Positions 1 through 11,804 are shown, counted from the stretch's first letter. The stretch is DNA of 49,203 nt from Branchiostoma floridae (GCF_000003815.2 NC_049979.1:29884993-29934195), one strand, 5' to 3'. The notes: generated by a model not told the origin, from the sequence alone. A program made the numbers and translations.

Positions 1-31
1 TGCCCAAAAAGCCCTGTCTGGATAGGGTTAA
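1..31 (-). mobile_element. End of a family C TTAA element
   Basis: Ends GTCTGGATAGGG-TTAA at 28-31, identical in reverse to the start of the element at 15350. The body lies outside the window. Confidence 0.8.
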
Positions 32-2075
32 AGTCAGGGCTTTTTCAAATACACAGGTTCCGAGAGAAAAGAAGAGGAATTTCTCCAACAGTATACCTTG
101 CATCTCACAGACATGGCTATTAAAAACACACCGGCTACAAGAAGGAAAATACAAAAACTTGGATAAACAACATAGGATTTTTTCCAAACCTCAAACTTTA
201 CAGACACCGCTTTTACAAACACATAGGCTTGGAGAAAAAAAACGGACATTTTCTCCGAACCATGCACGTACATCTTACGGACACGGCTTATACATACAGC
301 TTTTTTTTTTTAAAACCTTACACTTTAAGTCTTATCAACACTGATATTATAAACACACAGGTTCCGAAATAGAAAAAAAGAGGATGTAATCCAAACCTTA
401 CACTTTACATCTTACAGACGTGGCTATTATAAACATATAGAATCCGAGAAAACACTAACATAGGGTTTTCTGCAAACCTTACAATTTATATTTCCAGACA
501 CGGCTATTACAAACACACAGGTTCGGAAAAAAAAAAAACACAGAGGATTATTTCAAAACTTTACACTTTGCATCTTACAGACACGGCTTTTCAAACATAC
601 AGGTTCCGAGAGAAAAAAAGAATATTCTACAAAGCTTAAGCTTTACATTTTACAAACACTACTTTACAAGCATACAGGTTCCAAAGTAAAAAAAAAAAGG
701 ATTTTCTCCAAACCTTACACTTCACATCTTACAGACACGGCAAATGCAAACATATAGAATACGAGAAAAAAAAGAGGGTTTTCTCCAAACCGTACAATTT
801 ACATTATACAGACAGGGCTATTACAAACACACAGGTTCTAAAAAAAACAGAGGATTATTTCCAAACCTTACACTTTACATCTAAAGGACACGACTTTTAC
901 AAACAAACAGGTTCCGAGAGAAAAAAAGGGGGATTTTCTCCAAAGCTTTAACTTTACATCTTACAGACACGGCTATTACAAGCACACAGATTTGGAGAGA
1001 AAAACAAAGATTTTCTTAGAACCTTGCACTTTACATCTCACAGACACGGCTAAAACCTAAACACAGGTTCCGAGAAAAAAATCCAAACCTTTTAATTTAC
1101 ATCTTACAGATACAGTTATTACAAAAACACCGAGAAAAAAAACGGTGGATTTTCTTCAAACCTTGCACTTAACATCTTGCAGAGACGACTATTACAAAAA
1201 CACAAATCGGGTTAAACATTGCACTTTTAATATCACAAACACGGCTATTAACTACAGACAGGCTTCAAGAGAAAAACAGATAATGTTCTCAAAAACTTAC
1301 TCTTTGAATCTCAGAGACACGGCTATTACCTACACACACGTTCCGAAAGAAAAACAAAGGATTTTTTTTTCATACATTACTCTGCGAATCTTACAGTCAC
1401 GGCTTGTAGAAATACGCAGGTTCCGAGAAAGAACGGATGATTTTCTCCAAACATTACATTTTACATCTTACGGACAGGGTTTTTACAAACACAACAGTTA
1501 TGAGAAAAAAAGAGGATTTTCTTCAAACCCTACAGTTTACATGTTATAGTCACACACTGTCAAGTTCTAGAAGTAAAACATAACTTAAAACCTTACACTT
1601 TACACCTTACAGAAATGGCTATTACCAACACACATGTTCTGAGAGAAACAGAGGACTTTTTCCAAACCTTACACTTCAACTCTTACAGACATGGCTTTTA
1701 TAAACATACAAGTTCCGCGATAAAAACAGAGGATTTTCTGCAAACACTACACTTATTATTTTACAGACACGGCTATTGCAAACACACAGGCTTGGATAGA
1801 AAATGTAGGGTTTTTCCAAACCTTACGATTTACATATAACAGACACGTCTTTTATAAACACACAGGCTCGGAAAGAAAAACAGAGAGAACCATGNNNNNN
1901 NNNNNNNNNNNNNNNNNNNNNNNNNNNNNNNNNNNNNNNNNNNNNNNNNNNNNNNNNNNNNNNNNNNNNNNNNNNNNNNNNNNNNNNNNNNNNNNNNNNN
2001 NNNNNNNNNNNNNNNNNNNNNNNNNNNNNNNNNNNNNNNNNNNNNNNNNNNNNNNNNNNNNNNNNACCAGACACC
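32..2075 (-). repeat. 78-bp minisatellite array, reverse orientation
   Basis: About 25 diverged units, recognised by TTACAGACACGGCTATTACA and ACACACAGGTTCCGAGA, followed by an A-run. Units vary in length by a few bases. Inside is the 171-N gap. The array begins immediately after the TTAA end of a family C element (28-31). Confidence 0.92.
1895..2065. other. Assembly gap, 171 N
   Basis: The mirror arm has exactly 171 bases here. Confidence 0.95.
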
Positions 2076-3558
2076 ATGATACCTAATTACCATTAATTCC
2101 GAGAATACCTGAATATCTCACTCAAAAAGTTACAAATAAAGGTTTTTTGAATAATATTTAAGTGTAATAAGACTTCTGTTGTCAAAAGCCAACGCAACGA
2201 GGTCAAAATGACGTCATAGAATGACGTCATCTAAAGTTTACCTATCCGACATCTTGGATTATCAACCTTAAATTTTTTCAATTTAAATTTTTTAAAGATT
2301 TTTTTTCTCATTTTTTTCAACATATAACGCTAAAACCTTATGAAAATGGATTAAAAACGTTCATATGAATGTTTTCTGTAAGAAAATACCAATTAGTGAT
2401 GAAATCTGAGTGAAAATAAGCTTGTTATACTTTTCATCATGATATTGTCGGCCATCTTGGATTTTGACCATTATTAGCATAATTTACGAAAATTTAATTA
2501 TAAATGTTCATCCTAGATTTGTTAGATATTAAAGATATATGAAAAGAAGTTTAGTTTAGCAGGAAAATCTTAAAATCCCTTTGTTTAACCCTCAAACCTC
2601 CATACGTTTGTTTGTAACGTAGATTACCGTATGGGGTCAAAACTGCCCCCATAGCGTTTTGTACAAATACAATTTTTTGTCACTCTTTTTGTGATTTTTA
2701 TATATGTACAGCTTCAACAATCTATTTGCGACATTTTGACATGATTTGGTAATAATGGTTCTAATTCATTATCATAATTTATGCAAATGATCATGAGGAC
2801 CACATTTTGCAATAACGCTATTGAGACCGGGTAAGTTTTTTTTTTTTTATTCCCACACCAAATTCAATGTCACACAGTCCCTGAATAGCTTATGCTAGGG
2901 CCACCAAACTTGGTCCCTATTGAGAAAATGTTGTAGCAAGCAATTTAAGTGCATAAAAAGGTTCATCAATTTTCATGTTGCCATGGCAACGGAATTCTGA
3001 CAGGCATATTTATGACGCAATTTTCTACTTTTGGCTTAAACATTTAAGTTTTAAGGTTTTCTTGGCAAACCACACTTGTTATCTTTTAAATTCAACGTAA
3101 ATTTCAAGATTCAATATTCATAATTTATGCTAATTTGATGACCTCATCTGTCACAATTCAAGATGGCGACCAATTTGGCGACGTCATGGCGTCGTCATAT
3201 AAAATGATATATAATAATACAAATAAACCCATGAGAGGAAATTTGCTTTCAACCAGAAATGTCATAATGGCACACATCACTATACGTCTGGGGTCAGTTT
3301 TGACCCCAAACGGTGGTTTGAGGGTTAAACCAAAATTAGTGATTTTTGTCAAATTTGCCTTTCAGAAACCCGTTGCGATGGCAACACGAAAAATCATAAT
3401 CATAAACCAAATCTTTTTTTTTTAATTGTTGCCAACAATATCTTAGGAAATCTCACCAAGTTTTATTGTTCTAGCATAAGTCTTTTGGGAGCTATAGGAG
3501 GTCAATGTTGTCGCGGGCACTTTTATCCCCCCCCCCCCAGGCTGGATAATGGGGGGGG
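2076..3558 (-). mobile_element. Family C TTAA element, both ends decayed, carrying a nested family B element
   Basis: The internal sequence matches the complete family C element at 5739-6503. The outer 250 bp or so on one side is missing, and the terminal CTGGATAGGGTTAA is decayed to CTGGATAATGGG next to a G-run. The body is split at 2585-3328. It carries two TGACGTCA octamers (2209, 2222) and a near-perfect RFX palindrome at 3372. Confidence 0.82.
2585..3328 (+). mobile_element. Family B TTAA element (piggyBac-type MITE), complete
   Basis: Starts TTAACCCTCAAACC and ends GGTTTGAGGGTTAA (744 bp with both TTAA). Subterminal motifs pair GGGGTCA with TGACCCC at each end. It has no transposase frame. 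The empty site GTTTAAACC is seen at about 17575 in another family C copy. It contains GTTGCCATGGCAAC at 2977-2990. Confidence 0.88.
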
Positions 3559-3756
3559 GGGGTAACAAACACACAGGCTCGGAGAGAGAAATAATGTGGA
3601 TTTTCTCAAAATATTACAACATCTTACAGACACGGATTTTACAAACACAGAGGCTTCAGAGAAAAAAGGGAGGGTTTTCCAAAACCATTAACTTGACTTC
3701 TCACAGTCACGGCTTTTACAAGCACACTGGTTCAACGAGAAAAAAAGGAGTACAAA
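3559..3756 (-). repeat. 78-bp minisatellite, reverse, cut by gap
   Basis: About two and a half units after a G-run at 3551-3562; mirrored at 11616-11804. Confidence 0.9.
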
Positions 3757-4533
3757 NNNNNNNNNNNNNNNNNNNNNNNNNNNNNNNNNNNNNNNNNNNN
3801 NNNNNNNNNNNNNNNNNNNNNNNNNNNNNNNNNNNNNNNNNNNNNNNNNNNNNNNNNNNNNNNNNNNNNNNNNNNNNNNNNNNNNNNNNNNNNNNNNNNN
3901 NNNNNNNNNNNNNNNNNNNNNNNNNNNNNNNNNNNNNNNNNNNNNNNNNNNNNNNNNNNNNNNNNNNNNNNNNNNNNNNNNNNNNNNNNNNNNNNNNNNN
4001 NNNNNNNNNNNNNNNNNNNNNNNNNNNNNNNNNNNNNNNNNNNNNNNNNNNNNNNNNNNNNNNNNNNNNNNNNNNNNNNNNNNNNNNNNNNNNNNNNNNN
4101 NNNNNNNNNNNNNNNNNNNNNNNNNNNNNNNNNNNNNNNNNNNNNNNNNNNNNNNNNNNNNNNNNNNNNNNNNNNNNNNNNNNNNNNNNNNNNNNNNNNN
4201 NNNNNNNNNNNNNNNNNNNNNNNNNNNNNNNNNNNNNNNNNNNNNNNNNNNNNNNNNNNNNNNNNNNNNNNNNNNNNNNNNNNNNNNNNNNNNNNNNNNN
4301 NNNNNNNNNNNNNNNNNNNNNNNNNNNNNNNNNNNNNNNNNNNNNNNNNNNNNNNNNNNNNNNNNNNNNNNNNNNNNNNNNNNNNNNNNNNNNNNNNNNN
4401 NNNNNNNNNNNNNNNNNNNNNNNNNNNNNNNNNNNNNNNNNNNNNNNNNNNNNNNNNNNNNNNNNNNNNNNNNNNNNNNNNNNNNNNNNNNNNNNNNNNN
4501 NNNNNNNNNNNNNNNNNNNNNNNNNNNNNNNNN
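3757..4533. other. Assembly gap, 777 N
   Basis: Hides the inner end of palindrome 1 and the intron side of the duplicated lectin exon. Confidence 0.95.
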
Positions 4534-5018
4534 TCTTGGCGTTATAATGTTTAACTGGCTGAAATTCATCTCATAGAGGCTAGAATCTCAGAGCAAAATT
4601 TGCTCAGATTGCGAAAAACTCCAACGGTATATTCTAAACACCCAAAGAAGCTGAAGCTACCTGTAGACGTTGCCGCTGTGTCAGGTACATTGACGTACCG
4701 CCTGTTTCTACTGTCATCAGCCCCCTCATGCGGAGACTCTCCCCGTAGCTTTGCACGCTGCAATCGGGCCTCTCAAAATGTTGACGAGATCTTCACAGCC
4801 TCGGCTTCTTCATACGTATCTGAAGACATTTCTATCCCTTCTCCTCCCTTTATATTAGAGACGTTGCTATGGCGGCAACGCCCATGTCGACCACTCTGAT
4901 GGTCAGCAGGTGTTGGGGCCTGCGGCCCGCTGTTTTGACTGATGTCGGGCCCAGAGACAGGGGACCGGACCGGCTGTGCTTGTTCGTACATTTCTACTGT
5001 TCTGACAAACAACGTTAG
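4534..5018. repeat. Direct repeat copy 1 (lectin exon 1 plus flanks)
   Basis: It aligns base for base with 9153-9638, apart from scattered substitutions and one single-base indel (GTTTAACTGG versus GTTTAAACTGG). Both copies abut or approach an N gap: copy 1 begins at the edge of the 777-N run and copy 2 ends at a 100-N run. The true length of the duplication therefore cannot be read. Confidence 0.85.
4661..4991 (-). pseudogene. Duplicated first exon of the lectin gene with a nonsense codon
   Basis: This is a copy of the lectin cytoplasmic-tail exon at 9281-9611 with the same length (331 nt), the same ATG position and the same GTAGCT donor. An in-frame stop at 4773-4775 replaces the CGA arginine codon of the other copy with TGA, a typical CpG decay. 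Downstream of the stop the frame stays open to the donor. The exons that would follow (membrane, neck, lectin) would have to lie in or beyond the N gap at 3757-4533, and beyond the gap on that side there is only minisatellite. It is either a dead exon from a partial duplication or the 5' end of a second lectin gene ruined by assembly. The flanking 4534-5018 is duplicated with it. Confidence 0.7.
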
Positions 5019-5738
5019 AGTAGCCTAAAGCTGTTACAGATACATGAATATAGCAAAATGAATCGCGATTAGTCTGGATATTTGACGTTGTATTTGTCCT
5101 TATACATATGGAAAGACAAGCAGAATGTGACGCAGTGCAAATGGCATTTTGTTTTTCAACAAGCGAACACGTCAACCTACGCAAGGAGGCAGACACATTT
5201 GAGTTAACCTTTCAAAATGTACGTGAGAGCTTGCAAAGTTTAGTTACCAAACACACGTGTTCTTTTTTATGTTTTCAACTCTTGCTGCCACCTGTACAAG
5301 CTGGTGCTACCATAGCAGACACGCTGATATGCACACATTCTCCGTTGCTATTGATTAACATGCCATAAACACAAATATCTCCTTCACTGTTTATTGAAAC
5401 ACCCATTAAGAGACATAAGTCCGTCAATATCTCATACTTTATTGTTTAACAATGTCCACATGTATTTCTCCGTGGGTATGATTAGGACTTTGACAACTTA
5501 GAAGTCCAGGTAGCACAACGAAAGCGGTCTAGCCAACATTTACTCCTTTCTCAGGACCTTCCCTCGACCGAAACGGGGGCTGATACCGACTGCCAACCAC
5601 CTTTGACCCTTTGCTAACATCACCCTTCCGGTCCGGATGTGTGACGTAGGCTTTGAGTCATTTTAACTTGATATGGATCAGAGGACAGATCGAAAGTTTG
5701 TTGGTAAGCGTGTTATATTGAGTACGGATATATGGTTC
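5019..5738. other. No gene seen; upstream flank of duplicated lectin exon
   Basis: On the minus strand this is 5' to the exon copy, so it may hold its promoter or leader. A possible 3' splice site (GTTTGTCAG) lies about 10 bases before the ATG. Small open frames here show no motif. Confidence 0.4.
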
Positions 5739-6503
5739 TTAACCCTATCCAGACTTGGGGGGGAGGGCTAAAAGTGCCTGCGCCAACTTTGACCTCCTAT
5801 AGCTCCCAAACGGCTTGTGCTAGAACAACCAAACTTGGTGAGTTTTCCTAAAATATTGTTTGCAACAATTTAAAACAATTGGGTAAGTTTATTAAATATT
5901 CATAAATTATGCTAATGAGATGACGTAATTGGTCAAAATCCAAGATGGCCGACAATATCATGATTTAAATATAACAAGCTTATTTTCACTCAGATTCCAT
6001 CACTACTTGGTAATTTCTTACAGAAAACATTCGTGTGAACCTTTTTAATCCATTTTCATGGGGTTTTAGCGTTATATGTTGAAAAAAATGTACCTTGAAA
6101 AATTAAAGGTTGATAATCCAAGATGGCGGATAGGTAAACTACAGACGACGTCATTCTATGACGTCATTTTGACGTCGTTGCGTCGGCTTTTGACAACAGA
6201 AGTCTTATAACACTTAAATATTAATAAGAAACCTTTATTGGTAACTTTTTGAGTGAGATATTTAGGTACTATGGGAATTCCCCGTTTTAGCCAAAAATAT
6301 CAATTAATGACGTCATGATTACGTCATAATGATATGAAAATTTTAGGAATATTAAAACTCGGTGAGCACAACCGCCCCCCCCCCCCCCCTGCAAATTTGG
6401 TGATCGCGCAGTAATCCGTTTTGAAAATACGAAGGGGGTCTAATGAGCCCCCTCCTCCCACAGGCCAGGGAAGGCCCAAAAAGCCCAGTCTGGATAGGAT
6501 TAA
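5739..6503 (+). mobile_element. Family C TTAA element, complete and uninterrupted
   Basis: 765 bp from TTAACCCTATCCAGACT to AGTCTGGATAGGATTAA, inverted ends of about 13 bp on TTAA duplications. It holds TGACGTCA at 6159 and 6308, YY1-like CCAAGATGGC at about 5940 and 6119, and a C homopolymer at about 6375-6389. It serves as the unbroken reference for the nested copies. No transposase; presumed mobilised by a piggyBac-type enzyme elsewhere. Confidence 0.88.
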
Positions 6504-7564
6504 TGTCATAACATAATAGCCAACATTTATTTCTATTTTTACTTTGTAATGCAATAGAATCTTATAATCACAACTCCTTAATGAAGAATATTGATCCCCC
6601 AATGACACAATCTTTTCTTTGTCTCTGTTTGTCTGAATGTCTCTCTTTATCTGTCTATCTCGATCTATTTACTGAGATCGATCTATTTGCAAAACAAATT
6701 GCTATGGGTTGAAAACCGTATTGCAACGAAAAGTGCACATATAAAGCTTCTTACATTACCCATTGCACATAGATTTCTATCAAAACAAGATATGTCATAA
6801 ACAATGATCCAATGAATAGAATATGCACCATGGTGTCATACAGCTGTAAGACAAAAGCAAGAGAACGATAACGTCCTCTCAGACTGAAAACAGCTAACAC
6901 AAACTCGGTTCCTGGTTTCTCCGTTTAGTAACTGGCATAATCATGTCATGATCATTATTGTATATCATTACTTCTCCTGAAGTCTAGACCATGTTGAAGT
7001 TTAAGATACATTTCACTACTCCTATGACTTGAGATTTACCGAATTACTTGCAGATCCTCAAGGTTTCAAGCACCTAGATACAAATGGCGTCTATTGCTGT
7101 ATCTTATTCGCCATTCAATACAAATATGAATAACACAGGGAGATTTCTAAACACCACAATTAAACTAGTGCTGAAGATTGATTACAATAGTGAAATTCCA
7201 TTCTCAGGTACTGAACGCTTCGATTATCAGTCAACAAAGTATGAATAACATCGAGACAAAAACTTGCTATTTGGCCCATTGGCTTTACTCCAGCTGTTGA
7301 GTATACAACTTGCTACTAGGCCTAAATTAACTCCAGCTCTTGAATAGATAGTAACGAGTTGTATGTTTGCAAAATCATCGTAAAGCATTAGTAAGAGTTC
7401 AGCCTGTCACCTCTGTGCACCTGTGTCCTGAAAGGAATGAACGACGTTAGCATATTGATTGAAATAAATAGATTTTAGGGCTTATCTAACTGTAAAAGCA
7501 AATGATTACTTCGATACATTTTTTCATAAAATAACACTTTTCGAGTTAACAAGTGAGAATTACT
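6504..7564. other. No gene seen; 3' flank of the lectin gene
   Basis: AT-rich single-copy-looking DNA downstream of the lectin stop, presumably including its 3' untranslated region. I see no clear polyadenylation signal. Confidence 0.4.
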
Positions 7565-9611
7565 TCAAGAAATTGTACTTTTGAATGAAGCACCTGGAAT
7601 AGCTTGGCAGATGAAGCGGAAAAAACTGTCGCATTTGTAGTTGTACCACTTCCCTGTCAAGAAACTGCTTGCAACGCAATCACCATAATCATCCGGTTCA
7701 CCTGGGGCCCACGAGTTGTACACCCCTAGTGCAGAACCATCAGCCCACTCAAATCTTCCTTCTTCACGTTGATCTTGCAAGCCAATGTAGAATCGATTTA
7801 ATCTCCAACCGTCTTCCCTCACGGACTTGTACAAGCTTAAGGAGCTCAGGAAGGCGTTGGTCTCAGCGTCTCGGGGCATGGCAAGGGTGCCGCCATCTTT
7901 GCGACAGGTTGCAGCTGCTTCGTTAAAAGGCACAGGAGTGTCGAAGGCCTTGTAGCAGATTCCTCGCCACAGTTGGTAACCATCGGGACAAGATACTGGG
8001 GAACATTTTACTATTAGTAACAGAACAAGCTGACAGCTTAAGATGAAAACTTTCTGATCGCATCAAGCAATTGTCAATTCCTTTCAGCAGCTTTAAAAAC
8101 ACGCTGCAATTTGCAATTTTTTTTCTTAATAGATAAAAGAATCATGAAGTCAGATTGATAAGAATCATCTTACTTGGCTCCCGAAGACATGCCTCCAAGA
8201 CTGCTGATCGGTTTCTTGCGATGTCCAATTGGCGTTTCAGGTCGTCAACAGTGCCAGACAGTTGGGACATGTCATCCATGCTGCGTTTCAGGTCGTCAAC
8301 AGTATCGGACAGTTTAGATATTTCCTTTAACGATTTCGAAGTGCAAAATATCATTAAGCACACCAAGAAAGACGTTAGCATCTTAGAGTTAGCAACCTTA
8401 ATAAATATTAAACAAAAACATATAGCTAGTTTATCTGATATGTCATAACTAATTATCCACTCTAGTTGAGGGTTCGAGGCCCATTCTTGAGATGTGTGAA
8501 ATAGATTTCATTTGAAAAATATCTTTTCCATCCTTGGGTCTCGAAAGACCCCAACTTCTATGTAATCTAGACTAGACAGCTGAAAAGTCACAGGTACGAG
8601 GACACTTGTGTTAATGGATTTCATATGAGAATTCTGCCGCATAAAAAGATTTTTAAATAGTGGACTATTATGTTGGGAAGGTTCCAAAGTCATGAAAGTT
8701 CTTGTACGTGATCTTTACACTTGATGTTTTCTAATATGGCACGTAATAGAATACCTCTCTATAGATGACCACCATGACGACGAGTCCCACGATGATCAGG
8801 GTTGCCACAACCACAGCAGTAACGCCCACGATGCACCCACGGTAGGACCGAACCAAGTCACGAAAAACACGGCGGCCATTTGTTCCACCAGGATACGCGC
8901 TGTCTGAAAAAAAAATTGGCACTATTCTGAACTATATCATTTTCCTGGAGCAACTGTTTTCAAACCTGAAGTACAGATTTCAATACGATGATTGCCAGAG
9001 ATCAAAGTCAGTTTTTGACCAAACGTTTAAGTAAAATGGAGCTGATAAGGATATGAATTGACAAAGATGTATGCAGAAACATATCATGGAAGTAATTTTA
9101 AAGATAGACGAATTTTTTTCAACGTCGCTCCAGTTGAAATTCGATCAATAGTTCTTGGCGTTATAATGTTTAAACTGGCTGAAATTCATCTCATAGAGGC
9201 TAGAATCTCAGAGCAAAATTTGCTCAGATTGAGAAAAACTCCAACGGTATATTCTAAACACCCAAAGAAGCTAAAGCTACCTGTAGACGTTGCCGTCGTG
9301 TCAGGTACGTTGACATAACGCCTGTTGCTACTGTCATCAGCCTCCTCAACTGGTGACTCTCGCCGTAGCTTTGCGCGCTGCAGCCGGGCCTCTCGAAATG
9401 TTGACGAGATATTCACAGCCTCGGCTTCTTCATACGTGTCTGAAGACATTTCTATCCCTTCTCCCCTCTTTATATTAGAGACGTTGCCATGGCGGCCACG
9501 CCCATGCCGACCACTCTGATGGTCAGCAGGTGTTGGGGTCTGCGGCCCGCTGGTTTGACTGATGTCGGGCCCAGAGACAGGGGACCGGACCGGCTGTGCT
9601 TGTTCGTACAT
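7565..9611 (-). CDS. Type II transmembrane C-type lectin-like receptor, four exons
   Basis: Exons (read on the minus strand) are 9611-9281, 8903-8755, 8324-8174 and 7995-7565. They total 1062 nt, or 353 residues plus stop. All junctions have GT/AG and matching phases (1, 0, 1): donor ACAG|GTAGCT, acceptor TTTTTTTCAG|ACAGCG, donor GAGAG|GTATTC, acceptor GTTAAAG|GAAATA, donor CCAA|GTAAGA, acceptor TTCCCCAG|TATCTT. Residues 1-132 form a polar tail with SDTYEEAEAV. Residues 134-158 form one hydrophobic helix preceded by basic residues, so the tail is probably cytoplasmic. Residues 161-210 are a neck with a duplicated 17-residue unit (LSxTVDDLKR) and one NRS sequon at 198. Residues 213-340 are a long-form C-type lectin domain with cysteines 213, 224, 241, 317, 332 and 340, FYIGL and WADGS. 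The calcium/sugar motif is EPD (310-312), and the usual WND is WYN, so calcium-dependent sugar binding is doubtful. The ATG at 9611 is the first real ATG in frame; an N gap lies just upstream. The family has cell-surface recognition or immune roles; ligand unknown. Confidence 0.85.
8174..8381 (-). CDS. Possible alternative first exon of the lectin (secreted form)
   Basis: An ATG at 8381 opens in the same frame as the neck exon and adds 19 residues, MLTSFLVCLMIFCTSKSLK, ahead of the EISKLS start used by the spliced membrane form. The added stretch is short and hydrophobic with a polar end, like a signal peptide. If transcription starts in the intron between the membrane exon and the neck exon, the product would be a soluble lectin without the tail or helix. 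Alternatively the 57 extra bases are simply intron: they precede the acceptor GTTAAAG|GAA, which has only a weak pyrimidine tract. A second candidate acceptor, CTCTAAG|ATG, would add the same 19 residues to the membrane form. All three choices keep the frame. Sequence alone does not decide. Confidence 0.3.
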
Positions 9612-9638
9612 TTCTACTGTTCTGACAAACAACGTTAG
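9153..9638. repeat. Direct repeat copy 2 (lectin exon 1 plus flanks)
   Basis: This is the functional-looking copy of the duplicated exon block. It matches 4534-5018 and ends at the 100-N gap. In copy 1 the sequence continues to about 5200 with presumed 5' flanking DNA that the gap hides here. Confidence 0.85.
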
Positions 9639-9738
9639 NNNNNNNNNNNNNNNNNNNNNNNNNNNNNNNNNNNNNNNNNNNNNNNNNNNNNNNNNNNNNN
9701 NNNNNNNNNNNNNNNNNNNNNNNNNNNNNNNNNNNNNN
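9639..9738. other. Assembly gap, 100 N
   Basis: Round length suggests a placeholder. Hides the 5' side of the lectin gene. Confidence 0.95.
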
Positions 9739-9761
9739 GCGAACGCGCCGTGCGCCGGTTA

Positions 9762-11804
9762 CCAACTGAATCATCTGTTTTTCTCTTGGAACCTGTGTGT
9801 TTGTAATAGCGGTGTCTGTATGATGTAAAGTGTAGGGTTTAACGATAATCCTCGTTGTTTTTTTCTTCTCAGAACCTGTGTGTTTGCAAAAGCCGTGTCT
9901 GCAAATGTTAAGTGTAGGGTTCAAAGAAAACCCTCCGTTTTTTTTTCTCAGAATCTGTGTGTTTGCAATAGTTGTGTCTGTAAGATGCAAATTGTGGGGT
10001 TTGGATAAAATCCTCCGTTTTTTTCTTTGAACCTGTGTGTAATAGCTTTGTCTGTTAGATGTCAAATCTAAGATTTTCAGTACCTCCTCTGTTTTTTCTC
10101 TCTGAATCTGTGTTTGTTAAAGCCGTGTCTGTAGGATGTAAAGTGTAAGGTTTTGAAAAACTTATCGGTTTTTTTTCGGAACCTGTTTGTCTGTAAGAGC
10201 CGTGTCTGTAAGTTTAAAAGTGCAATGTTTAAAAAAAATTCTTTGTTATTTTGGAACCCATTTGTTTTTAAAAGCCGTGTCTGTATGATTAAATAAAAGT
10301 CTAATGTTTGGATTAAATCCTCCGTTTTTTTCTCCGAACCTGTTTGTTTGTAAACGTTGTGTCTAAAAGATGTATGATGCAAGGTTGGGAGAAAATCTTC
10401 CGATTTTTTCTCTCGGAACATCTGTGCTTGTAATAGCTGTGACTGTAAAATGTAAATTGTAAAGATCGGAGAAAATCTCCCGTTTTTTCTCTCGTAACCT
10501 TTGTGCTAGTAATAGCTGTGTCTGTAAAATGTAAATTGTAAAGTTTTGAGAAAAGCTCCCGATTTTTTTCTCTCGAACCTTTGTGCTTGTAATAGCTGTG
10601 TCTATAAAATGTAAAATCCTCTTTTTTTAAAACCTGTTGGCTTGTAATAGTCGTGACTGTGAAATTAAAAGCGTGAATAAAATCCTTCTGGGGGGGGGGA
10701 CATGTGTGTTTGTAAAATTCGTGTTAGTAATATTTAAAAGTACAATGTTTGGATAAAATCCTTTGTTTTTCTCTGATCCTATGAGCTTGCAAAGCCGTGT
10801 TTGTAAGATGTTAAGTGTAAGATTTGGACAAAATCCTCCGTTTTTTTCTCTCCGAGCCTTTATGTTTGTTAATGCCGTGTCTGGTGTCTGGCGTAGGGTT
10901 TGGAAAAATGTTCCTTGTTTTTTCTCTCGAAACAAGTGTGTTTATATTAGCTGTGTCCGTAAATTGTAAAGTATAAGGTTTTGAGTAATTTTTTTGTTCT
11001 TCTATCGGAACCTGTGTGTTTGTAAAAGCCATGTCTGTAAATAATAAGGTTCGGAAAAATTCTATGTTTTTTTTCTCCATATAGCCGGTGTGTTGGTAAT
11101 ATTTAGTCTGTCTGTGAGATGTAAATTGTAAGGTTTCCATTTTTTTTAAGAACCTGTTTGTTAAAAGCCCTGTCTGTTAGAGCAAAATTGCGAGGTTTAG
11201 AGAAAATCGTTTGTTCTCTCTCAGATCCTGTGTGTTAAGGAGAGCCGTGTCTGTAAGATGTTAAGTGTAAGGCTTGGAGAAAAAAAGATTGTTTTCCTTT
11301 TTAGAACTTATTGGTTTGTAGAAGCCGTGTCTCTAAATGTTAAATGTAGGATTTGAAGAAAACCCTCCGTTTTTTTCTCAGAATCTGTTTGTAATAGCTG
11401 TGTGTGTGAGATGTCAAGTGTAAGATTTTTAGTACATCCTATTATTTTTTTCTCTCGGAATCTGTGTGTTTGTTAAAGCCGTGTTTGTAGGACGTAAAGT
11501 GTAATGTTTGGATTTTTTTCGGAACCTGTGTGTTTGTACGAACAGCTTCTGTAGGTTTAATAGTGTAATGTTTAAAATAATCCTTTGTAATTTCGTGTTT
11601 TATTTTTCATTTTTTAACTCCTTTTTTTCTCTTTGAACCAGTGTGCTTGTAAAAGCCGTGACTGTGAGAAGTAAAGTTAATGGTTTTGGAAAACCCTCCC
11701 TTTTTTCTCTGAAGCCTCTGTGTTTGTAAAATCGGTGTCTGTAAGATGTTAAGTGTAATATTTTGAGAAAATCCACATTATTTCTCTCTCCGAGCCTGTG
11801 TGTT
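9762..11804 (+). repeat. 78-bp minisatellite array, forward
   Basis: About 26 units of the same repeat, now forward (for example GCCGTGTCTGTAAG at several positions). It separates the lectin 5' end and its 100-N gap from the family C element of the right arm. The part above 11616 belongs to palindrome 1. Confidence 0.92.

Larger units (their letters stand above)
1..3756. repeat. Palindrome 1, left arm
   Basis: This stretch is the near-identical reverse complement of about 11616-15377. Paired points are 1 with 15377, 1894 with 13462, 2066 with 13290 and 3570 with 11802, so indels are very few. The arm includes a minisatellite block, a truncated family C element and the family B element nested in it. 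It runs off the left edge of the window and into the 777-N gap on the right, so both ends are unknown. Confidence 0.93.

Noticed and set aside
32-1894. CRISPR-like array
   Set aside because: Units are contiguous and diverged, without constant repeats separated by unique spacers, and the context is eukaryotic.
3135-3425. Mirrored 96- and 112-codon frames in both arms of palindrome 1
   Set aside because: They lie across a family B element and its end; conservation is due to the arm duplication, not to coding.
3551-3562. G-run as a G-quadruplex regulator
   Set aside because: It is a homopolymer at a decayed transposon end and is prone to sequencing error; no evidence of function.
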